From an uncultured Methanobrevibacter sp. (GTDB lineage: Archaea > Methanobacteriota > Methanobacteria > Methanobacteriales > Methanobacteriaceae), in the NCBI GenBank assembly GCA_904501935.1, contig CAJGDA010000027.1, forward strand, positions 1-14,615: DNA of 14,615 nt. Direction: 5' to 3'. Every line of letters starts with the position of its first letter. The first letter of the stretch is position 1. Below, in pieces: positions 1 through 7,151 of this stretch. The translations under genes and the position numbers were made by a program. The notes under the pieces are model-generated. The model saw nothing but the letters and a program-made list of their open reading frames with translations. It did no database searches and was not told the DNA's origin.

Positions 1-1
1 C

Positions 2-133
2 TGCTATGTCTATACATGTTATCACACATTTTCAATTCAATTTAAAAACTATAATAACGACACCAATTTAAATAAAGATTTAGAATTCATTATTAGTAAC
101 ATGAAACCTGATTTTAAACAATCACAAGATTAA
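2..133 (+). CDS. C-terminal end of an unidentified upstream gene (partial)
   Basis: The frame beginning at base 2 is open to the window edge and runs 43 codons to a TAA at 131-133. In DNA this AT-rich an open stretch is informative, and the next gene starts just 16 bases later, as expected inside an operon. The visible peptide begins CYVYTCYHTF and ends in a polar tail (NMKPDFKQSQD). I recognise no motif in it, so no function is assigned. Its position directly before the glycerophosphotransferase-like gene suggests a role in surface polymer synthesis, but that is inference from context only. Confidence 0.6.
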   Translation, partial: CYVYTCYHTFSIQFKNYNNDTNLNKDLEFIISNMKPDFKQSQD

Positions 134-136
134 ATT

Positions 137-142
137 GGGGGG
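137..142 (+). promoter_or_regulatory. G-rich ribosome binding site fixing a TTG start
   Basis: A run of six G lies 7 bases before the TTG at 150. An in-frame TAA at 144-146 excludes any earlier start, and the protein reaches its first conserved strand (SVIILTHN) by residue 7, so a later start would cut into the fold. TTG at 150 is therefore the only sensible start. Confidence 0.6.
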
Positions 143-149
143 CTAAAAA

Positions 150-2684
150 TTGAGTGAATTTGAATTTTCAGTGATAATACTTACACATAATTCTGAATTA
201 GGAATCAAACAATCAATTGATTGTTTGATTAATCAAACACTTGATTTAATTAAACATACTGAAATAATCATCATAGACCAAAATAGTGAAGACAATACAC
301 AAAGAATTTGTGAAGATTATATTAAAAAATACCCCGATAATATAAAACTCATCCCGCAGAACAACTATAATTTATCAGAAGCTAAAAATTTAGGAATAAG
401 AAACGCTTCTGGAAAATTCCTCACATTTTTAGAAATTCATGATTATTATTCAAAAGATTCCTTTAAAAACCTGCTGGATTATATTAATAAAAATAAAGAA
501 CTTGATTTAATAGCTTTACCTATATTTTATTTTAAAAATAATCATCAGGAACATTATTTAAATCATAAAATTAAAAAAACAGAAAAAATTAATCTTTTAA
601 AACAACCCGAATATGCTGAGTTTTTAGGATTATCCACCTTTTTTAAAAGAGATTCATGTAAGAATATTAAATTTTTAGATGCGAACAATAATAACATCAC
701 ATTTTTTAGTGAAATTCTGATAAATAATCCGATTTTAGGAATTTGCAACAAAGGAAAGTATTATTCCATTAATATTGACGAAAAAATTTATCCAACTGAA
801 AATTTAACTGTTAATCAGACAGATTACGATACTTTTCTAAAATATAATTTTAACCAATTAATTGAGAAAACCCGTAATAAATTTTCCAATATTCCGCAAT
901 TTATCCAATTTAATTTAGCAAATCATCTTAGATGGATTTTATCTGTTGAAAAGGCTCCTGAAAAAGTAGATTTATCCGAATTAATTGATATTATGCAATA
1001 TATTGATGATGATGTTATTTTAAATACGAAATTGCTTAAAAATGACCTTAAGATAATTTCTTTTTTATTGAAATATGGTTCTCCATTAAATGAAAATCTA
1101 ATGGAAAAGCTGGATTTGAACACCATCTTCATTGATAATTATGACATAATCGACAATGAACTTCGTATTTTGGCCAGTGCAATAAATATTTATCCTAGAA
1201 ATATCGATGTCATCGTGAACAATGAAAAGATTAATAAAAAAGTATTGAGATTTCCTCAAAAAGATATTCATAGCTTAAACAATGATTTTTGTCAAGATTA
1301 CTCAATAGAAGCTGCAATTCCAATATCTCAAAATGAAAAATTTGAGCTTGAATTTAAAGAAGGCGAAAAAAAATTGCATATTGACTTTTCAAGGCCTTGC
1401 AACTTCTCTAAAATTGTAGGATATGCAAAAACAAGACATTATTTAAGCATTTTGAAAAATGACAAAATTGTCATAAGTAAAAAAAGCACTTCAAAATGGA
1501 TAATGCAGGAAATAAAATGTTTAGCAAATATTCTTAAAACACACGAACGTGGTTTTGAAAAAGCAATACCTTTTAGAATAGCTTATATGTTAGGTTATCC
1601 ATTTATGAAAAATAAAAAAATATGGTTTTATATGGACCGCCCTAATGAATCCGATGACAATGGATTGGCTCTTTTTAAATATTCCGTTAAACAAGACGAA
1701 GATATTGACAGATATTTCATTTTAAGTTCTCAAAATAAAGATTACAACGATATCCGGAAAATCGGTAAGGTTATCCCTTATAAATCTCTTAAACATAACT
1801 ATCTTGCGCTTTTTACTGAAAACATTATTACATCACATCCAGATAATGAAATTATTTACCCGTTTTGGGGTGGATATCCATTCATTGCGGGCCTATTAAG
1901 ATCAAATACCGCATTCCTGCAACATGGAATCTTAAAGGACAACATTTCATCATGGTTAAACAAATCCAATATGAACATATCAATGTTTTTAGTTTCATCT
2001 ACCAATGAATATGAATCAACTTTTAAATATCCTTACAATTATGACGATAATGTTATTCAAATGCTGGGTTTGCCTAGATATGACACTCTTGAAAATAAAA
2101 ATGAAAAAAGGCAGATAATTATAATGCCATCCTGGAGAAGAGATTTAGACCATAAATCAAAAGAATATGTTAAAGAAAATGTATTTTTCAAAAAATTCAA
2201 TTCCCTAATAAACAATGAAAAATTAATCTCAAAAGCTAAAGAAAAAAATTATGAAATAATATTCAGACCTCATCCAAAAGTATATGAGTATATTGATCTT
2301 TTCGACAAAAATGATTATGTAAAAATTGATTATGACAAAGTAAAATACCAAACATTGTTTAATAATAGTTCATTAATGATTACAGATTATTCCTCTGTGG
2401 CGTTTGATTTCGCATATTTATACAAACCAGTAGTCTATTACCAATTTGGTTCAGATTATCATTTTGATTTGGATGAAAGCTACTTCAATTACGAAACTAT
2501 GGGCTTTGGAGAAATTGCAAGAACTGAAGAGGAATTAGTGGATTTGATTATTGATTACATTGAAAATGAATGTAAAATTAAAGAAAAATATCATGAAAGA
2601 ATTAGTAAATTCTTCGTATATAACGATAAAAATAACTGTAAAAGAGTTCATGATAAAATTAAAGAAATTCCTTTAAAGGACTAA
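150..2684 (+). CDS. GT2-like / CDP-glycerol glycerophosphotransferase-like fusion protein
   Basis: This 844-residue protein combines two transferase domains. Residues about 7-220 resemble a family 2 glycosyltransferase: the opening strand SVIILTHNS, the IIIIDQNSEDNT segment, and the SEAKNLGIRNASGKFLTFL segment. The usual DSDD metal/sugar motif is replaced by EIHD at residues 95-98, so activity of this domain is doubtful. Residues about 240-460 are not recognised. From about 480 to 830 it resembles the TagF/TarF glyphos-transferase family: QHG with His592, RPHP with His708, and ITDYSSVAFDF at 744-754 followed by KPVVYYQF. Family knowledge says such enzymes polymerise or prime glycerol-phosphate or ribitol-phosphate chains from CDP-activated donors at the inner membrane face. 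No membrane segment is seen. It probably belongs to an operon with the gene ending at 133. Its last 12 bases overlap the tail of the convergent acetyltransferase gene. The polymer made is unknown; a teichoic-acid-like surface polymer is inference. Confidence 0.85.
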   Translation: MSEFEFSVIILTHNSELGIKQSIDCLINQTLDLIKHTEIIIIDQNSEDNTQRICEDYIKKYPDNIKLIPQNNYNLSEAKNLGIRNASGKFLTFLEIHDYYSKDSFKNLLDYINKNKELDLIALPIFYFKNNHQEHYLNHKIKKTEKINLLKQPEYAEFLGLSTFFKRDSCKNIKFLDANNNNITFFSEILINNPILGICNKGKYYSINIDEKIYPTENLTVNQTDYDTFLKYNFNQLIEKTRNKFSNIPQFIQFNLANHLRWILSVEKAPEKVDLSELIDIMQYIDDDVILNTKLLKNDLKIISFLLKYGSPLNENLMEKLDLNTIFIDNYDIIDNELRILASAINIYPRNIDVIVNNEKINKKVLRFPQKDIHSLNNDFCQDYSIEAAIPISQNEKFELEFKEGEKKLHIDFSRPCNFSKIVGYAKTRHYLSILKNDKIVISKKSTSKWIMQEIKCLANILKTHERGFEKAIPFRIAYMLGYPFMKNKKIWFYMDRPNESDDNGLALFKYSVKQDEDIDRYFILSSQNKDYNDIRKIGKVIPYKSLKHNYLALFTENIITSHPDNEIIYPFWGGYPFIAGLLRSNTAFLQHGILKDNISSWLNKSNMNISMFLVSSTNEYESTFKYPYNYDDNVIQMLGLPRYDTLENKNEKRQIIIMPSWRRDLDHKSKEYVKENVFFKKFNSLINNEKLISKAKEKNYEIIFRPHPKVYEYIDLFDKNDYVKIDYDKVKYQTLFNNSSLMITDYSSVAFDFAYLYKPVVYYQFGSDYHFDLDESYFNYETMGFGEIARTEEELVDLIIDYIENECKIKEKYHERISKFFVYNDKNNCKRVHDKIKEIPLKD

Positions 2685-3242
2685 TTCCATATTTTGCATC
2701 CCTCTTTCAAAACTTCCAATTTTAACCCTCTTTTTATTGAAAACTTTAAACCCCATTCTATCATAAAGTTTTTTCGCTCCGACATTTCTAAAATCAGCAT
2801 CTAAAATAACCCTATTGAGATTTTTAGACCGAGCATAATCAATTACATCAAGCAAAACTTTTCTGCCTAAACCTTGACCTCTTAAAGAGTCATCAATAGC
2901 TATTTCTGCAACATACAAGTCATCTTTTTCAATGTCACATAATACAAAATAATCCAATATATCAACAATTACTAATTTCAATGATTTAAATCTAAAATCA
3001 TATGGCATTTCAGAAATATATGCCATAATCATTCCTACTAGGCTTCCATCATCATCCAAGATTACTTTAAAGTTATTTCCGACCTTATGTTTTTTCAAAT
3101 CCCACTCTATTGTTGAAATGGCCTTGTCTTTATTCTTAAACAATAAGTCAAAAGTCCTAAAATCAACATCATAAACATATGTGGCTACTTTATGGGTATC
3201 ATGAATTTTCGGATCAAAATTTTCATATCTCAAATTAATCAC
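2673..3242 (-). CDS. GNAT family N-acetyltransferase
   Basis: This 189-residue protein is a single GNAT domain. The acetyl-CoA pyrophosphate-binding motif A is clear at residues 121-126 (RGQGLG), preceded by the strand LYVAEIAIDDSL and followed by VLLDVIDYARSKNLNRVILD. The C-terminal NVGAKKLYDRMGFKVF is the usual motif B with its Tyr. The substrate (small molecule, peptide or protein N-terminus) cannot be read from the sequence. The start is GTG at 3242; it lies inside the last codons of larB, whose stop is at 3235-3237, giving an 8-base overlap that suggests translational coupling. The 3' end overlaps the convergent transferase gene by 12 bases. Confidence 0.88.
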   Translation of the reverse strand: MINLRYENFDPKIHDTHKVATYVYDVDFRTFDLLFKNKDKAISTIEWDLKKHKVGNNFKVILDDDGSLVGMIMAYISEMPYDFRFKSLKLVIVDILDYFVLCDIEKDDLYVAEIAIDDSLRGQGLGRKVLLDVIDYARSKNLNRVILDADFRNVGAKKLYDRMGFKVFNKKRVKIGSFERGMQNMELVL

Positions 3243-3996
3243 TATTTACGATTGTTAGTGCAAATACGGCGGCACCAAAACCATTATCAATATTTACAAC
3301 GGCAATTCCAGGAGCACATGATTGAAGCATTGCGTCTAGCGCAACCCTTCCTCCTTCACCAACACCATATCCAACTGATGTTGGAACACCTATGACAGGC
3401 ACATCAACAAGTCCGGCAACTACTGAAGGCAGCGCACCTTCCATTCCAGCACAAACAATAAATGCTCGAACTCCCTCTTTAACCATATACGCAATTTGTG
3501 GGAATAACCTATGAATTCCGGCAACACCAATATCATAAGAGGTTATCGCTTCGCATCCCCCTTCTTCAACAATGACACGGGCTTCTTCAGCAATATTGAT
3601 ATCTGATGTCCCTGCTGTAATTATTCCAATTTTGGCGAGAGTTTCCTTTTCTTTGAGTTCTTTTCTAATGATTAATATTTGAGCCCTTTTATTATATTCA
3701 TAAATATAAGTATCTTCACCTAAATCTTCTAAAATCTTTTCGTATCTGTTATTAGGCAATTTTGTGATAATTAAATCATCTTCTTTTGTCTGCATATACC
3801 TTTTAATAATTAAAATCAAATCATCATAGTCTTTGCTTGGAGAAAAGATTGCTTCTGGAAAACCAGTTCTATCACTTCTTTTGATATCCATCTTGGCAAT
3901 GTCTTCAAATTCTAAAATACCATTAGCACTGATGAGTTTTTCAGCTTCATCTATATTAAGTTCCCCATTGACTAAACTTTCAAGAATATCTTTCAT
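3235..3996 (-). CDS. larB: LarB: pyridinium-3,5-biscarboxylic acid mononucleotide synthase (nickel-pincer cofactor)
   Basis: This 253-residue protein has the normal length and layout of LarB. A small helical N-terminus (LVNGELNIDEAEKLI) is followed by the RTGFPEAIFSPSK segment, then a PurE-like domain from about residue 115. That domain carries IITAGTSDINIAEEA, YDIGVAGIHRLF, CAGMEGALPSVVAGLVDVPVIGVPTS and VVNIDNGFGA (quoted as separate short motifs). LarB carboxylates and hydrolyses nicotinic acid adenine dinucleotide, the first step towards the nickel-pincer nucleotide of lactate racemase and related enzymes. Cys227, in QSCAPG, corresponds by motif to the cysteine reported to attack the pyridinium ring in LarB. 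No larC, larE or larA lies in the window. The ATG at 3996 has no Shine-Dalgarno site before it, but a TATA box centred about 26 bases upstream, so the transcript is probably leaderless. Confidence 0.93.
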   Translation of the reverse strand: MKDILESLVNGELNIDEAEKLISANGILEFEDIAKMDIKRSDRTGFPEAIFSPSKDYDDLILIIKRYMQTKEDDLIITKLPNNRYEKILEDLGEDTYIYEYNKRAQILIIRKELKEKETLAKIGIITAGTSDINIAEEARVIVEEGGCEAITSYDIGVAGIHRLFPQIAYMVKEGVRAFIVCAGMEGALPSVVAGLVDVPVIGVPTSVGYGVGEGGRVALDAMLQSCAPGIAVVNIDNGFGAAVFALTIVNSD

Positions 3997-4017
3997 AATA
4001 TAATATTTAGGATAAAA

Positions 4018-4025
4018 TTATATAA
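4018..4025. promoter_or_regulatory. Palindromic TATA box shared by larB and hypF
   Basis: The 55-base gap between the two divergent start codons contains TTATATAA, which reads the same on both strands. Its centre is about 26 bases from the larB ATG and about 30 bases from the hypF ATG, the spacing that places an archaeal transcription start at or within a few bases of each start codon. Neither gene has a recognisable ribosome binding site, which fits two leaderless transcripts. The surrounding DNA is nearly all A and T, so other TATA positions are possible. Confidence 0.5.
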
Positions 4026-4051
4026 AATTTAACTTACAATATTATAATTTA

Positions 4052-6292
4052 ATGTATGCATTAAAGATTTTAACTCAAGGAATTGTCCAAGGCGTGGGAT
4101 TTAGACCATATGTTTACCGGCTTGCCAGTGAACTTAATTTAAAAGGATATGTTAGAAACCTTGGAAATGTTGTTGAAATCATTATTGAAGGGGAAAATAC
4201 AGGCCTATTCGTTGACAGACTTCCAAAGGAATTGCCCCCTATTGCAAAAATCGATTCTATGGAAGTAAAAACTATCAAAGAAAATAATTATGCTGATTTT
4301 GAAATAATTGAAAGCGGAGATTCCTATTCTGGAATTAGTGTAATTCCACCAGATATTGCAATCTGCGATAAATGTCTTGAAGAGATTAGAAATCCCGATG
4401 ACAGACGTTACAAATATGCATTTAATGCCTGTACTGACTGCGGGCCAAGATTTACAGTAATTGAAAGTGTCCCTTATGATAGGATAAGAACTTCAATGGA
4501 TGAATTTCCGTTATGTGATGAGTGCCTCATAGAATATAAGGAACCTTTAAACAGACGTTACCATGGAGAAGCGATTTGCTGTGGAGATTGTGGACCCCAA
4601 ATGGAAATATACGAAGGTCCAAATAAACTTAATGTTGAAAATCCTATAAAATTAGGGGCTGAAAAATTAAAAGAAGGCAAAATTTTAGCCATAAAAGGAA
4701 TTGGCGGAACACATTTGGTTGTTGATGCCTATAATGATGAAGCTATAAAGGAACTAAGAAAACGCTTGAACAGACCAAATCAGGCTTTTGCAGTAATGTG
4801 TAAAGATTTGGAAAGCCTTCAAAAATATGCTCAGCTTACAAAAAAAGAAATTGATACTATCACTTCAAATAAACGACCTATTGTTATTTTGAAGAAAAAA
4901 GACAATTATCCATTTCCAGAAAGCCTATCTCCAGGACTTCACAATATTGGCGTGATGTTGCCTTATTCCCCAATGCACTATTTGCTCTTTGATGAAGGAA
5001 ACATTGATACATACGTTATGACTTCAGCAAACATACCTGGAGAGCCAATGATGATTAAAAATGATGAAATAATCAGCGGAGTTAATGATTATTCATTAGT
5101 TCACAATCGCCGAATACTAAATAGATGCGATGACTCAGTTATTCGATTTAGAAATGATGAGCTCTCATTTATCAGAAGATCAAGGGGATACACTCCCGAA
5201 CCTTACACCATCAATTATGAAGTGAACGACTTAAATGTGCTTGCATTAGGTCCTGAACTTGATGTGACTTTTTCAATTGCCAAGGACAACATTGCATATC
5301 CATCACAGCATATTGGAAATACCAATAAACCGAAAACCTTGAAATTCTTAAGAGAAGCAATTGCAAATATGGAAAGAATCACTAAAATTAATGAATTTGA
5401 TGTGATTGCATGTGATTTGCATCCACATTTCTTCACTACAAGACTTGCTTACGAATTGGCTGAAAAATATGGCGCTGATGTAATGCCGATTCAGCACCAT
5501 CATGCGCACTCCGTTGCGCTTGCAAATGACAGTGCCATTGAAGAAATGATCGTTATTGCTGCTGACGGAGTGGGTTTTGGAAGTGATGGAACAAGCTGGG
5601 GCGGGGAAATACTATACACTGACATTAAGAGCTTTGAAAGAATGGGGCATTTAGAGCCGCAATTAATGCCTGGCGGAGATGTTGCAACAAAATACCCTGC
5701 CAGAATGCTTGCAAGCATATTAAAAGATGAAAATCTAATTAAAAATTATTCGGATTACTTTAAATATGGAGAAATGGAAATTAAAAATATTTTCAAACAG
5801 ATTGATGCAGGAATAAATGTTGGAATTACAACAAGTACCGGAAGAGTTCTTGATTCAATGGCCGTGGCTTTGGAAATCTGTCATGAGCGAACCTATGAAG
5901 GAGAATGTTCCATGAAACTTGAATCCGCTGCCTATTATTCAACTAAAGATTTGGAAATACCAGTAATCATTGAAGGCAATACATTAAACACAACTGAGAT
6001 TTTAAGGCAAGTTGTGAAATTATATCAGAATGGAGAGAAGAAAGCTGATGTTGCAGCCGCCGGACAAAGAGCCGTAGCTAGAGGATTAAGTGAACTTGCC
6101 ATTAAAGCCTGTGAAAATAAGAATATTCAAAATATCGGTGCTACTGGTGGTGTATTTTACAACGAAGCGATTACAAATACTGTTAAAAATCATATTGAAA
6201 GCAATGGTTTTAGTTTTATCCAGCATAAAAATACTTGCGCCGGAGATGGATCTGTATCTTTAGGTCAAGCGATTATTGCAAAAAAAATATGA
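4052..6292 (+). CDS. hypF: HypF: carbamoyltransferase for [NiFe]-hydrogenase maturation
   Basis: This 746-residue protein is a full-length HypF. Domains in order: acylphosphatase (residues 1-90, with GVGFRP at 14-19); two zinc-finger-like CxxC pairs (Cys105/108/127/130 and Cys155/158/177/180, each with 18 residues between pairs); a YrdC-like nucleotide-binding domain (about 195-385); and a Kae1-like carbamoyltransferase domain (about 390-746) with the HHHAH metal site at 482-486 and the AADGVGFGSDG phosphate loop near 505. HypF converts carbamoyl phosphate and ATP to carbamoyl-adenylate and transfers the carbamoyl group to the C-terminal Cys of HypE, giving the cyanide ligands of the hydrogenase iron. 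A hydrogenotrophic methanogen would need it for its F420-reducing, Mvh-type and energy-converting hydrogenases. No other hyp gene is in the window. ATG at 4052 has no ribosome binding site and is probably leaderless from the shared TATA box. Confidence 0.96.
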   Translation: MYALKILTQGIVQGVGFRPYVYRLASELNLKGYVRNLGNVVEIIIEGENTGLFVDRLPKELPPIAKIDSMEVKTIKENNYADFEIIESGDSYSGISVIPPDIAICDKCLEEIRNPDDRRYKYAFNACTDCGPRFTVIESVPYDRIRTSMDEFPLCDECLIEYKEPLNRRYHGEAICCGDCGPQMEIYEGPNKLNVENPIKLGAEKLKEGKILAIKGIGGTHLVVDAYNDEAIKELRKRLNRPNQAFAVMCKDLESLQKYAQLTKKEIDTITSNKRPIVILKKKDNYPFPESLSPGLHNIGVMLPYSPMHYLLFDEGNIDTYVMTSANIPGEPMMIKNDEIISGVNDYSLVHNRRILNRCDDSVIRFRNDELSFIRRSRGYTPEPYTINYEVNDLNVLALGPELDVTFSIAKDNIAYPSQHIGNTNKPKTLKFLREAIANMERITKINEFDVIACDLHPHFFTTRLAYELAEKYGADVMPIQHHHAHSVALANDSAIEEMIVIAADGVGFGSDGTSWGGEILYTDIKSFERMGHLEPQLMPGGDVATKYPARMLASILKDENLIKNYSDYFKYGEMEIKNIFKQIDAGINVGITTSTGRVLDSMAVALEICHERTYEGECSMKLESAAYYSTKDLEIPVIIEGNTLNTTEILRQVVKLYQNGEKKADVAAAGQRAVARGLSELAIKACENKNIQNIGATGGVFYNEAITNTVKNHIESNGFSFIQHKNTCAGDGSVSLGQAIIAKKI

Positions 6293-6315
6293 AGATGGTT
6301 TAAAAAAAACCATCT
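6293..6315. terminator. Hairpin between convergent hypF and the regulator gene
   Basis: AGATGGTTT at 6293-6301 and AAACCATCT at 6307-6315 form a perfect 9-base-pair stem with an A5 loop, starting at the base after the hypF stop codon. The regulator gene ends at 6333 on the other strand, so the element could mark the end of both transcripts. There is no long T run behind it on the plus strand; on the minus strand the loop side is T-rich. Terminator function is inferred from position. Confidence 0.5.
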
Positions 6316-6332
6316 GATAATGGCCAATAGAA

Positions 6333-6908
6333 CTATCTGTTTTTCAAAGTTCTCTCAAGAATATATTCAGCCCTTTCCTTGAGATTATCATATAATCTTA
6401 TTTGATTTTTCAACTCATCAATAGCTTCAAGTTGCCCATTATCTATTCTTTTTTCAATATCTAATAGCTTAGACCACTCATCACCTGATGGAAGCTGTAA
6501 TGTATTGAGCATGTCATCTGTGAAATTAACATCAAAAGTATTTCTATTAATTGTAATATGAATATTAACTTCATTTTGCAAATCGTAATATTTACGCGGA
6601 CGACCTCTCATAATCTTTTTATAAGAAGAATTCAATATTCCTATATCCTCCATAGCACGCAAATGAGCTATAATTGCTTTTTGACCAATATCCAATTCAT
6701 TTGAGATTTCACTTACGAACATAGGCTCTTCTCTTAAAAGATTTATAATATCTCTTCTAGTCTTACAACCCATTACATCAAGGATGTCTTCTTTATCAAT
6801 CCCTCCTAATTGGTCATTATAGTTTCCTCTAATTTCTATGTGGCCATTAGAAGAATTGACATTTCTATGATTTTTATCATTTTTTTCAATGTCGTTTGTA
6901 TTGCTCAT
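6333..6908 (-). CDS. Winged-helix (ArsR-like) transcriptional regulator, candidate heat-shock repressor
   Basis: This 191-residue protein has a polar N-terminus (about 1-38), then a winged helix-turn-helix at about 40-115. In it, CKTRRDIINLLREEPMFVS is helix 1-2, EISNELDIGQKAIIAHLRAM includes the recognition helix, and the basic stretch KIMRGRPRKYY is the wing. The C-terminus (about 145-191) is predicted helical and charged, suitable for a coiled-coil dimer. Size and layout match Phr/HSR1-type archaeal heat-shock regulators, but no family-specific signature was tested. It is divergent from grpE-dnaK-dnaJ, and the gap carries repeated boxes, one overlapping its own TATA box, which supports autoregulation and control of the chaperone genes; that is inference. 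ATG at 6908 has a TATA box 27 bases upstream and no Shine-Dalgarno site, so it is probably leaderless. A metabolic or metal-sensing role is less likely because no sensor cysteines cluster near the DNA-binding domain. Confidence 0.8.
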   Translation of the reverse strand: MSNTNDIEKNDKNHRNVNSSNGHIEIRGNYNDQLGGIDKEDILDVMGCKTRRDIINLLREEPMFVSEISNELDIGQKAIIAHLRAMEDIGILNSSYKKIMRGRPRKYYDLQNEVNIHITINRNTFDVNFTDDMLNTLQLPSGDEWSKLLDIEKRIDNGQLEAIDELKNQIRLYDNLKERAEYILERTLKNR

Positions 6909-6930
6909 GATTATACATTATATCGAAACC

Positions 6931-6939
6931 TTTATATAA
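6931..6939 (-). promoter_or_regulatory. TATA box of the regulator gene
   Basis: Read on the minus strand this is TTATATAAA, preceded by the purine-rich AAAAAG expected of a TFB recognition element. Its centre is 27 bases before the ATG at 6908, so transcription should begin at or next to the start codon. Confidence 0.65.
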
Positions 6940-6989
6940 CTTTTTGTTACTATAATAATGTAAGAGAAAGATAACTTTTGGTTACTTTA
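6934..6989. repeat. Two 21-base operator-like direct repeats
   Basis: Bases 6934-6954 and 6969-6989 are 18/21 identical and 35 bases apart start to start. Their shared core is ATAACTTTTKGTTACT, in which TAAC and GTTA form an inverted pair around five bases, as for a dimeric DNA-binding protein. The first copy overlaps the regulator's TATA box, so binding there would block its promoter. Binding by the adjacent regulator is inference. Confidence 0.6.
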
Positions 6990-7013
6990 ATATTTGGCTC
7001 AGAAAAACTCGGA

Positions 7014-7025
7014 GTAATAACTCTT
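7014..7025 (+). promoter_or_regulatory. Left arm of an exact 12-base inverted pair in the grpE upstream region
   Basis: GTAATAACTCTT here is the exact reverse complement of 7105-7116. It contains the ATAACTYTT core of the two 21-base repeats. CTCGG (7008-7012) precedes it, and the same CTCGG (7098-7102) precedes the other arm. Confidence 0.5.
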
Positions 7026-7087
7026 GATAGATGAACCATTTTCCTATATGTCCATAAATTCCCAAATAACCAATATTAAAGACTAAA

Positions 7088-7097
7088 AGTTTAAATT
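7088..7097 (+). promoter_or_regulatory. Possible TATA box of the grpE-dnaK operon
   Basis: AGTTTAAATT is the best TATA-like element at a useful distance before grpE. It would put transcription start near 7118 and give a leader of about 30 bases holding the ribosome binding site. A weaker alternative is CCTATATG near 7053. Confidence 0.35.
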
Positions 7098-7104
7098 CTC
7101 GGCA

Positions 7105-7116
7105 AAGAGTTATTAC
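7105..7116 (-). promoter_or_regulatory. Right arm of the inverted pair, between the grpE TATA box and start site
   Basis: AAGAGTTATTAC is the reverse complement of 7014-7025. It lies just downstream of the proposed TATA box at 7088-7097 and before the likely start site, where a bound repressor would block polymerase. Confidence 0.5.
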
Positions 7117-7133
7117 AACAGTTTTTCAAAAAC

Positions 7134-7146
7134 CCTTGGAAAGGTG
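7134..7146 (+). promoter_or_regulatory. grpE Shine-Dalgarno site with a small hairpin over it
   Basis: AAGGTG at 7141-7146 matches the archaeal anti-Shine-Dalgarno sequence and ends 5 bases before the ATG at 7152, fixing that start. CCTT at 7134-7137 can pair with AAGG at 7141-7144 around a 3-base loop, which would partly hide the site. The pairing is short and may not matter in vivo. Confidence 0.45.
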
Positions 7147-7151
7147 CAAAT

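Noticed and set aside
7011..7030. Bacterial CIRCE/HrcA operator before grpE
   Set aside because: GAGTAATAACTC resembles the arms only superficially; the TTAGCACTC-N9-GAGTGCTAA pattern is absent and the adjacent regulator is not HrcA-like.
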